From Allolobophora icterica (lineage: Eukaryota; Annelida; Clitellata; Crassiclitellata; Lumbricidae): a stretch of DNA of 64,000 bases. This document shows positions 1-10,523 of this stretch, piece by piece. The DNA lies in contig OY744608.1 of assembly GCA_963556255.1 (NCBI GenBank), positions 27,251,028 through 27,315,027 of the forward strand. Direction: 5' to 3'. The translations under genes were made by a program, and so were the position numbers. Below the pieces are notes generated by a model that saw nothing but the letters and a program-made list of their open reading frames with translations, was not told the origin of the DNA and did not search any database. Each line of letters starts with the position of its first letter. Position 1 is the first letter of the stretch.

Positions 1-918
1 TGGTGACGCACAAATGCACTGAGTTTAAGATCTTAACGCTACGCATAATTGCCTTGAGGGTGTGCTCCATCTTATCTCAAGGAGTTGTGTGTGACAGTAT
101 CTTAGTCGTATCTATGCATGGTCGTACATTTTTTTCATTGTGCTGAACGGGGTTTTCCCCTTGGTCCGAACATCTGTGACGCAGCATGGGAGCTTTGCTG
201 TGATCGGTCCAGCTTTCTGGAATTAGTTGCAGTTTATCATGTGAGCTCCTTGGTCTTACTTTACAGTCTTTACTTATATTAATTCCGTAAGAACCGGAAT
301 CCATTCGATTCGATCCTGGAGTTCTGTCGTTAAGTCGATTGGATCGAGCGCCTTTGATGAAATTCTCTTGAAAAGGCGCTATTTAAATCTATGATTAGAA
401 ATTGCAACAACAATGTAACGCCTGGAAAGACTAACGACAGCTAGCAAATGCAAGACAGTGACGGCAAGTGTCATGCGTTGGCATATATTTGAGATATTTC
501 CTGTCCTTTGGGTAATCTTGTGGCATTCAGTTGAGCGATGCCGATCGTGTACGATGTGACACCACAGTATTCTGTCCTGTGCCTTTCTCTCTCTGCTGTA
601 TGAAGGCCAAAGTTTAGCTTTGCGAGATTAGCTCTTCACGACTGTGGCAGATATCTTTCTGCAGTGTAAGTATTGTATTGCATGATTTGTAGGCCTATCT
701 AGAAATTTATGAAGCGCCTCTCGCAGAATAACTATTCAGAGGCGCTCTCAGCACAGAAGCTCCGGAGAAACAGAAATGCCTTTAAGGAACGCGATGAGGA
801 AGAGCCAGTCATTAGTTTGGCCCTCAGAGGAGGAGGAACATGGGCGTATGATTCCTCTTCTCCAGTCCTCTGGGCTTACTTAGGCCTATGTGTGCCCTCT
901 GTATAACCTGAGTGAGCC
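1..918. other. Intergenic stretch, no gene seen
   Basis: I see no convincing coding sequence here. Short open frames exist (for example 709-906 +), but they lack recognisable domains. The stretch contains one retroelement-like tail at 344-398 and two copies of TAGGCCTA, near 690 and 880. Confidence 0.5.
344..398 (+). repeat. LINE/SINE 3' tail motif (GGCGCTATTTAAATC type)
   Basis: A short stretch with paired GCGCC/GGCGC segments followed by GGCGCTATTTAAATCTA. The same tail recurs at 20648-20700, 25277-25362 and 62290-62345, and at the 3' end of the L2/CR1-like LINE near 55452. Tails of this form, GCGCTATATAAAT, are common at the 3' ends of CR1/L2-group retroposons. Read as the end of a mostly lost copy. 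Confidence 0.45.
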
Positions 919-1083
919 ACTTAAGCCGGCTCTCGCCACTTTCTTTGAGCATTTCTGGTGTAATCTTGAAGATTCCGGCGCCTTGCCATTCTTAAAAGCC
1001 CGGACAACATCAACGACCTCTGCCTCCGAAGGCGTTCCCAGGGTAATTTCTGAGTCGTCGGTCTCGACCTCGGATTCGCCCTG
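919..1083 (-). pseudogene. Fragment of non-LTR reverse transcriptase (N-terminal part)
   Basis: The minus strand reads through GTPSEAEVVDVVRAFKNGKA, which resembles the conserved start of LINE reverse transcriptases, where an acidic helix precedes a KNGKAPG-type motif. Here the usual glycine after KNGKAP is changed. The frame then runs into unrelated sequence and lies directly against the ATGT microsatellite. It is only about 55 codons long, so it is a retroelement scrap and not a gene. Confidence 0.45.
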
Positions 1084-1480
1084 ATGCTCATGATGCATGT
1101 GTGTATGCATGTATGTATGTATGCATGCATGTATGTATGTATGTATGTATGTATGTATGTATGTATGTATGTATGTATGTATGTATGTATGTATGTATGT
1201 ATGTATGTATGTATGTATGTATGTATGTATGTATGTATGTATGTATGTATGTATGTATGTATGTATGTATGTATGTATGTATGTATGTATGTATGTATGT
1301 ATGTATGTATGTATGTATGTATGTATGTATGTATGTATGTATGTATGTATGTATGTATGTATGTATGTATGTATGTATGTATGTATGTATGTATGTATGT
1401 ATGCATGCATGCATGTGTGTGTGTATGTATGTATGTATGTATGTATGTATGTATGTATGTATGTATGTATGTATGTATGA
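1084..1480. repeat. (ATGT)n tetranucleotide microsatellite
   Basis: About 380 bp of nearly pure ATGT units, with a few ATGC and GTGT variants near both ends. All long open frames over it, on both strands, are low-complexity artefacts. At its right edge lies TATGAGGACACTTAATATAGC, a phrase repeated beside another ATGT array at 57816-57835, so the array probably grew from a retroposon tail. Confidence 0.97.
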
Positions 1481-2460
1481 GGACACTTAATATAGCGCAT
1501 TATAGGTGACTCACGTGGCATAATCGGGCCAGACTTTCTTCTGCCAGCTTCAACTTTTCGTCACCCATCATACTTGACTAGCCTATTTGTACTCTTTGTT
1601 GAGAGAGTCGCTACTACAACCGCTCGGTGATCTGGGTCACACTCCAGTCTGTGCGATACTATACAGTTAGTAAATGTCCTTAGGTGATAGATCAAGATGA
1701 TGGAAGAAAATGTCAAGCCACATAGAGACCTGCCAAAAGAAACAACTCACCGGAATTCCAGGAATTCCAGGACCCAGTCTGAGCAGAGTTGGGGTCAGCT
1801 CCACCTTTCCATCTTCCGTGACAACGCTAATGAACCCTCGGCTCTCAAGACTGTTTCGACGCCGTTGCTCATGACTTTAGTCACCAATCTGGTGATCCAA
1901 AGAAGACGAAGACACGGAGAATGAGTTCTGAGTTCTGACAACGTTACCTTTCATAGGGAACCTATAGTACTGCCTCGTTTTCAGAGGAAAACCAAAGTGT
2001 ACATCTGAATGAGTAAGGAAGTAAACAAGTAAGAAAGTTGTTGAAGTGTTATTATGAAGGGTGTACTAGACAGCATACGTGTCTGGAAGCTGATAAAGAG
2101 AGGGAAGGAAGGGGTAGAGGAATGTCCTTGCTCATTCCTATCAACGCTGTAATAGAAACATTGCTGACATAGACAGAACAACGACCCTGCCAGCAAGTCC
2201 ATATGAAGCCCACATAAGACCTATATTCCTGTATAGATCCACGTGGATTCCATCCATTACTAGTGGAAATGATGACAGGGCAAGGACAAGAGGGAGTGCG
2301 GTGAGGCAGATGGTTTTACTTGTAGAGTTAAAGCCTGGATTCAATACATCATCCATTGGCCCATAGTTATGTAGAATTTGTCTATTTCTCGATTTATTCA
2401 TCATTACTGCACACAGCATTCAGAATAACGTAAATGTACATCTTCCAATGTAGGTAGAAG
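1481..2460. other. Intergenic stretch, no gene seen
   Basis: Begins with the retroposon-tail phrase shared with 57816-57850. Short open frames on both strands lack recognisable motifs. The last part ends TGTAG just before the next open frame, so a splice acceptor around 2453 for an upstream 5' exon is possible but unproven. Confidence 0.4.
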
Positions 2461-3246
2461 ATGCGCCTTGACTTGACCTCGCCAATAATCGTCATGGATG
2501 CCTGCGCTCTGCCTCCGTACCCTTCTCAAAGGATGACAATGACGAAGATGGTGCTAATCCTGTTCATCTTCCGGTGGTCGACTGCAGAGGCGACTTTCGA
2601 CATGAACCTCGGCCAGATGCAATACGTGGCCGACCATCTGACGAGCAAGCAGTGCCGTCAACTGGTCGAGGCTCTGGCCTCCGATCGGATGGTGCTCGAT
2701 AAGGTGCCGACCGGTTCTAATGTGCCCAACGTATCCTGCATTCGTCTGCTGCTGCAGTGGGACAGAACGGACGGTCGAGGCCAGTCGTTCACCGAGCTCC
2801 CGATCCGTCTGAAGCAGATCGGACGCAAGGACCTCGCCGACTACCTCTCGGCCAGCGTCTACGGCGAGAAGATCTCTGCCGTCAAAGAATCGATTCTCAA
2901 TAACCCGATCGGGCTCGGCATTTTGCCCGACTCGCCACTGCTGTCGGCCAAGGATAAGCCAGCTCGAGTGGTCGAGCCTTCGCACGAAAACTTAGAGCAC
3001 GGACTGGCCACCTTTTACCTGGTGGCAATCATCCTCGGAGGCGTGGCAATCAGTCTGCTAGTGGCATTTCTCCTGCTCAGGCGTCTCAACTGGAATTGCA
3101 AGGCGCCACAGTGCTGGCTCTTTCTCAAGGAGAACGTTCCAATTTACCTGTTCGGTGTGACGCCCGACCTACCGCGCGAGCTGCGCGAGAGGAGGCAATT
3201 ACTGTTGGCCGAAGAACGAGCAATGGGAAACCCCTACATCGTCTAA
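2461..3246 (+). CDS. Type I membrane protein with possible death-type ectodomain (TMDD1-like)
   Basis: A 261-residue open frame. Two start codons are plausible. The Met at residue 25 (2533) directly precedes a good signal peptide, VLILFIFRWSTAEA, so translation may start there. Residues about 50-145 form a helical, leucine-rich block (LTSKQCRQLVEAL, then LPIRLKQIGRKDLADYL) resembling death-fold domains. A single membrane span lies at about 181-205, followed by a short basic cytoplasmic tail ending NPYIV. The layout, death-type domain outside and one span, recalls the uncharacterised transmembrane-and-death-domain protein 1 family, but I could not test that. GC content and codon use are coding-like, unlike the flanks. 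It may be single-exon or a 3' terminal exon. Function is unknown. Confidence 0.6.
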   Translation: MRLDLTSPIIVMDACALPPYPSQRMTMTKMVLILFIFRWSTAEATFDMNLGQMQYVADHLTSKQCRQLVEALASDRMVLDKVPTGSNVPNVSCIRLLLQWDRTDGRGQSFTELPIRLKQIGRKDLADYLSASVYGEKISAVKESILNNPIGLGILPDSPLLSAKDKPARVVEPSHENLEHGLATFYLVAIILGGVAISLLVAFLLLRRLNWNCKAPQCWLFLKENVPIYLFGVTPDLPRELRERRQLLLAEERAMGNPYIV

Positions 3247-3478
3247 ACTGCTCAGACTACGTAGCTAGACCAATGGACTACAGGATCGCAGAGTGTCGCC
3301 TGTTCGACCGCAAGACTATACGGCGAACAAAACCGAGTGCCAGACATGAATGGCATCGAGATACATGCCCCGACAATCTATAAATAAGTTACTTAGATTG
3401 GCAATCAATCTGTACTGTAAGCATGTATGGGTATGCAGGGTCATTTGAATATTATATTCTTCATTCACGTGTCAGAGG

Positions 3479-3484
3479 AAATAA
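3479..3484 (+). promoter_or_regulatory. Candidate polyadenylation signal AATAAA
   Basis: The first canonical AATAAA I see downstream of the stop codon at 3246, about 230 bp away, a normal 3'UTR length. No other evidence. Confidence 0.35.
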
Positions 3485-4723
3485 ACTCAGTGTGTCGTTT
3501 TGTGGTAACCAATCCCTCCGTTTCAAGACCCCGGTTGACGTCTAAGCTGAGATCAGAACGAGTTTTTTTGCTTTTAGCATGTTTTAGAGAAAAGAAAGGG
3601 CTTCACCTGACGGTGGAAGCAAAGTATTGTCACCTCAACTGCTGTTTCGGGAGTCTTTAAAATGCGCTCAAAATATAGGCTACGCCACACTAATACAGCA
3701 TACATATATGATAAATAATAATATAATAAATATCATAGACATACAGTGATACATAGACAAATTCACAATTAGGCCTAGAGGTGCGTGGTAGTCCTTAGTG
3801 TTTAACCTAATGTCAACCCTGGACCCTAGTTCATATCCCTGCCTCGAGAGAAATTTCAAGGTTTAGGCCCTAATCGATAGGAGTTGGTGGGGTGAAATCG
3901 GTTCCAGGTCAAGATCCAAAAGGGGTCAAGCAGGCAGACATAGAGCCCTGCGCCGACGTCATAGTGTCGGCGGCGGCGCGCCGGTCATTTCGGGTCGGCG
4001 GCGGCGGTGCGCCGACGAACAAAAATCGGCGGTGGCGGCGCCCACGAAATGTCGGCGTCGGCGCGGCGCTGCGCGGCGTGCCCTAGTCAGAAGCATGAGT
4101 CACTACGAGAGTTGAACAGCCGTTGGTCCTGTGACCAGTCAAGAGGGCCAAGTTCTCTTAAGCCACTCCATCACACTGAAGCTCAACTACATACAAAGGA
4201 ACTGAGAGAGAAGACACCTTCAGACATTTGCCTTAAAAATATCAACATCACCTTCATACATTTGCCTTAAAAATATGAACATCCTTAATTACACTCCACA
4301 TCTGTATAAGTATTGTAATGAAACAACATGCATTGCAGATTGCATAAATACACTTGCATATGCACTGATACAGTATAGGCCTACACACCAAGTCACATGG
4401 CAGAGGCCGGATAACACCATCCTCCCAGTGATAGCGGCTGCTGTCAAGACATGAAGTGAAATGTAAATAATTATATACGTTTTCCTATGGTATAATACAA
4501 TGGCACACGTCGCCTCACCTCTGTTAATTTTTCAATGAATTTACCAGTGATCTGCTGCCCGTTTGAATTGGTGCCATGCCATTAAGGTCTCCATATATAG
4601 ACCATTGTCTGTATCAGACTAAACTGAAAAAGACCATTCTCGAAACTATACGTACTAAGTCAAAACCTGTCTCAACTGATACTGTTTACCTGAATAGGTT
4701 CCAGCCAAAGGTATTAATCAGTT

Positions 4724-5205
4724 TGTCAACCCAATCCTTCTGTTGACAATCCTTCTGATTAAATCCTTGTTCTCTTCGTACTTAACGCCTATTTAACGTT
4801 CACCTTTTGAACACTAATTCTACGTATAAGTATAACCTGAACTAATCAGCAACACAGTTTAATATCTTTTCAGTTTAATAAGAAACAAACAGACAGAACT
4901 CAATTCGATTACAACTCAACTAGTCAGCCACACTACTACAGCGAACATCGAATTCAAACTTCTCTAGTCAGCATAATTCTTCGCGCCTCTTGACACACCT
5001 GTCTTCTGTGCGCATAAGCGAAATCTTATAATATACATATAGCGCGCCGCTGCCCAGATCGGCCGGCCGCGCGTGTCACTAAGACAGTACAATTAAACGT
5101 TATGCATTTATCATATATACATATACACGTGAAACTAAAGTAAGCGCACTAAATATATACGCTAATATCTCGCACTGTAAGACTGTACACGAAACTCAGT
5201 TCACA
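4724..5205 (-). repeat. 3' LTR of the Gmr1-like element
   Basis: 482 bp, TGTCAACC to GTTCACA. Identical to 10524-11005 except T at 5178. It contains a GC-rich patch (about 5041-5078) beside an AT-rich stretch that could hold promoter elements. Confidence 0.97.
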
Positions 5206-5226
5206 TTACCTCCTTCCTTTTTCTGG
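5206..5226 (-). other. Polypurine tract of the LTR element
   Basis: On the minus strand the bases just before the 3' LTR are aaaaaggaaggaggtaa, a purine run typical of the plus-strand primer site. Its position next to the LTR edge supports the LTR boundary at 5205. Confidence 0.8.
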
Positions 5227-5323
5227 AATTGAGCAAATTAAATTTCAAAATTTGCGAAATTACCAAAATACATGAAACATATATATATATATCTAACTAA
5301 TTAATGAACAGTCTTACGATTAC

Positions 5324-6646
5324 TTATAACCTTGACAAACAATCAGCAATAATATTCAATCTGCCCTTCTTGTACTTCACCTCAACATCAAAAGTTTGTA
5401 AGGCTAACGCCCAACGCACAAGTTTAGCAGACTTAGACATTGACTCAGTCAAGTACGTAAGAGGATTGTGATCAGTAAAAATGAAAATTTTCGATCCAAT
5501 TATAATTTCTTTTAACTTGTTTAGAGCCCAAACAATAGCATAGGCTTCCTTTTCCACAGTAGCCCATCTCTTCTGGGTATCAGTTAATTTCTGACTGATA
5601 AATGACACAGGGCGTTCTATTCCCTTGTCGTCCATCTGTGTTAAAACAGCACCGACTGCAAAGTCACTACTATCGCAGTACAAATTGAATGGTTTTCCCA
5701 CTTCAAAAACATATAACACTACTTTGGATCGCACAGCCTCTTTAAGTAAATCAAATGCTTGCTGATGTTCAACAGTCCAATCAATCTTATCAGAAACACG
5801 TTTACTAGTTAAATCAGATAAAGGTTTCGCAATCTGTGCAAAGTCCTTAATAAACTGTCTGTAATAATTAAAAAATCCAAGCAGTTGTTTAACTTGCTTC
5901 TTAGTTTCTGGGATCTTCAAATTAGTCAAACTTTCAATTCTGTCTGGATTCATCTTTATCTTACCAGACCCAACCACATGACCGATAAACCTTACCTCAC
6001 TCTTACCAAATATGCATTTTTTCAAATTCAAAGTAACGTTATGCAATCTCATTTGCATCAAAAATGCATCTAGATGCTGCAAGTGAACTTTCCAACTGTC
6101 AGAATGCACAGCAATGTCATCAACATACGGTTCTGCAAAGTCATTTATAGGCTGTAAAACTAAATTTATCGCCTTAACAAAAGTTCGTCCTGAATTTATC
6201 ATTCCAAAAGGAACACGAGTAAATTCATACAGTCCATTATGTGTTACAAAAGCTGTCTTCCATTGATCAGATTGTTTTACAGGACAAGTCCAATAAGCAC
6301 TTCGACAGTCCAAAATAGAAATCACATTAGACTTTCCAACTTTGTTCAAAACGTCTCTGACAATCGGCATCGGATATTTACAATCCACTGTGAATGAGTT
6401 AATGTATCTGTAGTCACAGGCAAGTCTTAAAGATCCGTCTTTCTTTTTAACAATAACCAAAGGGCTTGCCATTCTGCTCGATGATGGTTTAATAATGTTT
6501 GTTTTTAACATTTCTTTGATCTGACGTTCCACTTCTGCTCGATAAATCAAAGGAATTCGATATGCTGCAAATTCCTTTGTGCCTTGCTCTCTTGTTATAC
6601 TGATTTGGGTATTGTAATTGCTTTTCTCGAGAGTAAGATTCTGCAA
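5324..6646 (-). CDS. pol (RT-RH): Retrotransposon reverse transcriptase-RNase H
   Basis: A 440-residue frame copying element RNA into DNA. Residues about 40-225 hold the RT domain: YRIPLIYRAEVERQIKEML at the entry, IKPSSSRMASPLVIVKKKDG, a conserved aspartate in SILDCRSAYW, and catalytic YVDD at 174-177. Residues about 315-440 hold RNase H: LYCDSSDFAVGAVLTQ, a KEAYAIVWAL helix and TDHNPLTYL. The frame differs from that of the upstream gag-PR-INT reading frame, which it overlaps by 158 nt. The ATG at 6646 is probably not a real start, since the RT is expected to be made as part of a gag-pol polyprotein. The domain is otherwise uninterrupted, matching the youth shown by the LTRs. Confidence 0.95.
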   Translation of the reverse strand: MQNLTLEKSNYNTQISITREQGTKEFAAYRIPLIYRAEVERQIKEMLKTNIIKPSSSRMASPLVIVKKKDGSLRLACDYRYINSFTVDCKYPMPIVRDVLNKVGKSNVISILDCRSAYWTCPVKQSDQWKTAFVTHNGLYEFTRVPFGMINSGRTFVKAINLVLQPINDFAEPYVDDIAVHSDSWKVHLQHLDAFLMQMRLHNVTLNLKKCIFGKSEVRFIGHVVGSGKIKMNPDRIESLTNLKIPETKKQVKQLLGFFNYYRQFIKDFAQIAKPLSDLTSKRVSDKIDWTVEHQQAFDLLKEAVRSKVVLYVFEVGKPFNLYCDSSDFAVGAVLTQMDDKGIERPVSFISQKLTDTQKRWATVEKEAYAIVWALNKLKEIIIGSKIFIFTDHNPLTYLTESMSKSAKLVRWALALQTFDVEVKYKKGRLNIIADCLSRL

Positions 6647-9600
6647 ACAATAATGCTTTCTCCATATTTTCTTTGAGTTCTTTCAAATGATTTTCGTGAA
6701 AAGGAATTATCTTGTGCCATTTCCTCGGGTTGTCTATTATCACATGATGGATCATCTTTTTAAATGTCTGATTCCATCTTTCTACTAATCCAGCAGCCTC
6801 TGGGTGTCCTGGTGTGTCGAATCTTGGACTACAGCCCATTAAATTGAGAAATTCTCTTGTCAAACTGGCTGTGAAGTTCGTTCCTTGGTCACTTGTAATC
6901 ACGGACGGCACACCAACGTTCATGAACAGTTCCGTCAACGCTTCACACACAGCCTTCGCTGTCAGCGATTTCAATAAGAAGATTGTAGGCCATCTGGTGC
7001 ACGAGTCCACAATGCATAAACAATACTTGTGACCTGCAGCAGATACTGGATCGATCGGGCCAACGAGGTCCATCGTCATTCTCCTGAAGGCGACCTCTTC
7101 TCTTGAGACCGGAGTGATAGGTACTCTATCCATCACCAGACTCCTTGCCTTTAGTTGACACTTCTCGCAAGACTTACAAAATTTCACAATGTCTCTTCTC
7201 ATCTTTGGCCATACAAAAGACAACTTTATTCGTTCTCTTGTTTTCTCTTCTCCTAGATGTCCTCCAAATACCGATTCATGCGCCAATTCCATCACTTTAA
7301 TTCGTCTCTCTTTTGGTAACACTAGTTGATATATCGTCTGGTCTAATATCTGATATTTCTTATGCAATAAACCGTTGATCACACAGAATTCAGATTCTTT
7401 CTCTTGTGCTAACTTCCACCACGGCTTCAACGATTCATCCTTTCTCTGTTGCTCTTCGAACTTCTTCGAATCGGCAATCTGCACCTTTTGTTCTTCGTCC
7501 ATCTCTTCATCTCTATACAAGTCTCCTATCCCCACATCACATTCATTGTCTTCTTCCGTTTCATTTAATGTGCCATTCTCGCATGCAACCATCTCTTGCT
7601 CGTTTATCTCTGATGTTACACCATCTCGCGATAAGCTTCGTTGCTCATTACTTTCGTTTTCCTCATCACTTGAACTTTCAGTTTCACTCTTCTCATCAAC
7701 ATCTACCATTTCCTGTTTCCGACTCTGCGCTCTCGTCATTACATTTGCTCGTACACTCACATCTCCTTGTATCGTTTTAACTTTCATCTGTGGTACGGCT
7801 TTTAATTCGGCAATTATCTCTGGATGCAACAAGAATCTTTCTGTACTGCCCATCTTTGCAATACTAGCACACATCAAAGTGACATAAGGTGTAAGCGAAC
7901 ACTGGATTTTACGCGGAAATCCCTCTTCTTCCACGTCACTACCACACAGTCTAACATCAACTTTCACCAATCTCGCAGGAATGGCATCTCCTGCCACACA
8001 TTGCAAATTCACTTTTCCAATTTGTTCCACCTTCATGCCTTCCAGTAATTCTTCACTAATCACCGGAATCTCTGCTCCCGAGTCGCTCAGTGCTTTGACT
8101 TTCACTGGCTCTTTACCGTCTACTGCACGAATTTCAACCTCGACATATTGCAAAAACGATTTCTTCAATATTCGACTGTCATCTTTTCCTATGACTTCTC
8201 TCTGAATTTCAGCATCCAATAGAATTTCTTTTTGAATACCACATTTCATTACCGACTTTACTTCAGTCTCTTGGTTTTCTTGACTCGCGGTTTGATTACC
8301 TGTATCACTAACCACTTGAATCAAATTCACCCTTGTGTGTTCTTGATTTCTGCTAGAACTAGCTGCTGCCACTGGAACTGGACAAAATTTAACCAAATGT
8401 TTGTCTGAACCACAGTTGTGACAACGCTTCACCACCATACCTCGTTGTTCATTTCCTTCATTTCTCTTATACTGCGTAAACGATGTGTTGCCTTCCCTCT
8501 TGGCAAACGGCGCTGACGATTTGTTAAATCCCTGACGACCAAACGTCACTTCTCTGGTCTCATTGGGTACAGGGACACTAGCCTTGACTTCTTTACCTAT
8601 GAACTGATTCCCTGTTCCTGAATTACTTTTCCACTTTCCACTCTGGCTTTGGTTTACGGAACGTTGAGAAGGATAACTGTTTATATTTGGGATCGCAAAC
8701 CCAATTCGATTGTTTACATGAATGTCTGCTAAGTCTGCCACTGCACTAGCTTGGAGACAGTCAGTTCCTTCCTTTGACAATACAAACTGTAGTGGACCTG
8801 GCGGTAAACATTCTTTTAGCTTATCCGCTACCAGCAAATCAAAGAGCGTATCATACTCTCTGTTCACGTTTCGACTTCTCACGTAATAGTTTAGCAAGTT
8901 CTTAAGTCTTGCCGTAAACATCGTATAAGTCTCTTCTGTTGTCTTCTTAGCATCCACAAATCTGGCTCTGTATTCTCTCGAGGTCAATTTAAATTCTTTC
9001 AATAAGTGCTGCTTGACTCTATCATAATTGTCTAGATCATCGTATGACAATCTATTCAGAACGGTTCGAGCTTTCGGCGTCATCAATGGTAGTAATAATT
9101 TAACCCAAAACGGCTTTTCCACAGCAAAACTACGAAACGCGTTCTCGACTGTTTCAAAATATAATGGCACCTCCATCATATCAGTTGGCATTTGAGGCAA
9201 TACATGCTTCATTGCATCACCTATTTTCTTAATTTTTGACACCAAAGTTTCACTTTCTTGCTGTTTCCTTCTTTCTGCTTCCCGTTCTTCTCTCATTTGT
9301 GTTTCTTTCAATGTCAATTTTGATTTCTCCAGTTTCAGACGTTCTTGTCTTTCTGCCTCTGCCTTTTCCAAACTTTCTTTCTGAAATTTGAGTTCTTCTT
9401 GTCTGATCTGTTCTGCACGTTCCAACTCTAACGTTCGCGCTTTTTCTTTTTCTTCTTCACGCATTCTCTTTGCTTCAATCTGTTGCTGACGAACCTCTTC
9501 ATCACTTTTTCTAGCTCTTTCAAATTCAATCATCTGCTCCAGTCTTCTTCTTTCAGCATCTTCTCTATCTCGTTTCAACTGTTCTAATTGAATCTCAAAC

Positions 9601-10166
9601 TGATGCTTTTGCAATTCCAGTTCCGCCTTACGCACTTGTTCTGCTTTATCTTCTCTCTCTCTCTGCAAACGCAATTCTTCTTGCCTTGCAAGTTCCGCTT
9701 TCTCTTCTTTCTCTCTCTGCAGACGTTCTGCTTTCTCTTCTTTCTCTCTCTGCAAGCGCAATTCTTCTTGCCTTGCAAGTTCTGCTTCTTGTCTCAGCTC
9801 TTTCTCTTCTTGTCTTCGTCTCTCCTCTTTTTCTTTCTCTTCTTGTCTCCGTTTCTCCTCTTTTTCTTTCTCTTCTTGTCTCCGTTTCTCCTCTCTATCT
9901 TCTTTCATCATCATCCACTGCATCAACATCTCCATAGACATAGGCGCAGGAGGTTTTTCAATAGCCTTTTCTACGGCACCGCCAACTGCACCTTCTTCTT
10001 CGACTTCTTCTTTAACCCACACTTCGGCGAGTTCCTGCATCATGTCACCACGTGACATACCTTCTAATTGTTCTTCTTTAAAACCGGCTTTCAACAAACG
10101 CTGTTTTAGCCTTTCAGTAGACATCTTCTTAATATCTGCTTGTCTTTCAGCACTTAGTTTCTCCAT
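6489..10166 (-). CDS. gag-pol (5' part): Retrotransposon Gag-protease-integrase polyprotein
   Basis: A 1225-residue frame. Residues 1-55 form a small helical N-terminus. About 95-330 is an extremely charged KEEKRRQEE-type coiled coil. About 340-520 is a Gag capsid-like region (ETVENAFRSFAV, LLPLMTPKARTVL). A zinc knuckle CHNCGSDKHLVKFC lies at about 580, and the protease motif LSDSGAEIPVIS at about 693. Integrase follows: an HHCC zinc domain at about 959-1004 (HESVFGGHLG, then CKSCEKC) and a D,D-35-E core (MDLVGP, SDQGTNF, VERWNQ) at about 1035-1131. Beyond WHKIIPF the usual LWAYRE-type continuation and the rest of the integrase C-terminal region are not seen, and the frame is lost before the RT. 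This suggests internal deletion in this copy. Confidence 0.94.
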   Translation of the reverse strand: MEKLSAERQADIKKMSTERLKQRLLKAGFKEEQLEGMSRGDMMQELAEVWVKEEVEEEGAVGGAVEKAIEKPPAPMSMEMLMQWMMMKEDREEKRRQEEKEKEEKRRQEEKEKEERRRQEEKELRQEAELARQEELRLQREKEEKAERLQREKEEKAELARQEELRLQREREDKAEQVRKAELELQKHQFEIQLEQLKRDREDAERRRLEQMIEFERARKSDEEVRQQQIEAKRMREEEKEKARTLELERAEQIRQEELKFQKESLEKAEAERQERLKLEKSKLTLKETQMREEREAERRKQQESETLVSKIKKIGDAMKHVLPQMPTDMMEVPLYFETVENAFRSFAVEKPFWVKLLLPLMTPKARTVLNRLSYDDLDNYDRVKQHLLKEFKLTSREYRARFVDAKKTTEETYTMFTARLKNLLNYYVRSRNVNREYDTLFDLLVADKLKECLPPGPLQFVLSKEGTDCLQASAVADLADIHVNNRIGFAIPNINSYPSQRSVNQSQSGKWKSNSGTGNQFIGKEVKASVPVPNETREVTFGRQGFNKSSAPFAKREGNTSFTQYKRNEGNEQRGMVVKRCHNCGSDKHLVKFCPVPVAAASSSRNQEHTRVNLIQVVSDTGNQTASQENQETEVKSVMKCGIQKEILLDAEIQREVIGKDDSRILKKSFLQYVEVEIRAVDGKEPVKVKALSDSGAEIPVISEELLEGMKVEQIGKVNLQCVAGDAIPARLVKVDVRLCGSDVEEEGFPRKIQCSLTPYVTLMCASIAKMGSTERFLLHPEIIAELKAVPQMKVKTIQGDVSVRANVMTRAQSRKQEMVDVDEKSETESSSDEENESNEQRSLSRDGVTSEINEQEMVACENGTLNETEEDNECDVGIGDLYRDEEMDEEQKVQIADSKKFEEQQRKDESLKPWWKLAQEKESEFCVINGLLHKKYQILDQTIYQLVLPKERRIKVMELAHESVFGGHLGEEKTRERIKLSFVWPKMRRDIVKFCKSCEKCQLKARSLVMDRVPITPVSREEVAFRRMTMDLVGPIDPVSAAGHKYCLCIVDSCTRWPTIFLLKSLTAKAVCEALTELFMNVGVPSVITSDQGTNFTASLTREFLNLMGCSPRFDTPGHPEAAGLVERWNQTFKKMIHHVIIDNPRKWHKIIPFHENHLKELKENMEKALLFAESYSREKQLQYPNQYNKRARHKGICSISNSFDLSSRSGTSDQRNVKNKHY

Positions 10167-10410
10167 CTTACTTGTTTACTTTGGTGATTTCTCTTTTAAA
10201 AGAAGTCACGGTTTTTCTTGGTGTGTGAATCGATAAACAAACGGGATTTCTTTTATATTTGTTCGTGGAAAACAACGAAATTTTTATACCGTTTCTCGTG
10301 TTCCACCGTCGTTGATATCGTAGACACGTCACACAGCAACAACGCGTAGATTCTTCTAACACCGTCGTAGATTCTTCAATCCGCCGAAGGAGGTGATAAC
10401 GTGAATTTTA

Positions 10411-10503
10411 ATCCACCGTGAGTTTATATCCACCGTGAGTATTTATTCCACCGTGAGTATATATTCCACCGTGAGTATTTATCCACCGTGAGTATTTATC
10501 CAC
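10411..10503. repeat. Tandem ~17-bp repeat in the 5' leader of the LTR element
   Basis: Five copies of a unit built on tccaccgtgagtattta lie between the gag start (10166) and the primer site, in the element's untranslated leader. The ATT tract between the CCACCGTGAG cores varies in length. A leader repeat could influence packaging or translation, but nothing in the sequence shows which. Confidence 0.85.
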
Positions 10504-10504
10504 A

Positions 10505-10520
10505 CCGACGCTGCCACCAA
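10505..10520 (-). other. Candidate tRNA primer-binding site of the LTR element
   Basis: On the minus strand, three bases after the 5' LTR, the sequence reads ttggtggcagcgtcgg. It begins with the TGG expected for pairing with a tRNA CCA end. I cannot assign the tRNA species without a tRNA set. Confidence 0.6.
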
Positions 10521-10523
10521 ATG

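Noticed and set aside
886..1521. Long Tyr-Ile-His or Met-Tyr-Val-Cys open frames on both strands
   Set aside because: They are translations of the ATGT microsatellite. Only the short RT-like end of the minus-strand frame has any content.
7375..7887. 170-codon + strand frame
   Set aside because: Opposite strand of the acidic linker between protease and integrase in the LTR element.
9588..10055. 155-codon + strand frame rich in Phe and Leu
   Set aside because: Shadow of the charged coiled-coil of Gag on the minus strand; Lys/Glu codons read backwards give Phe/Leu.
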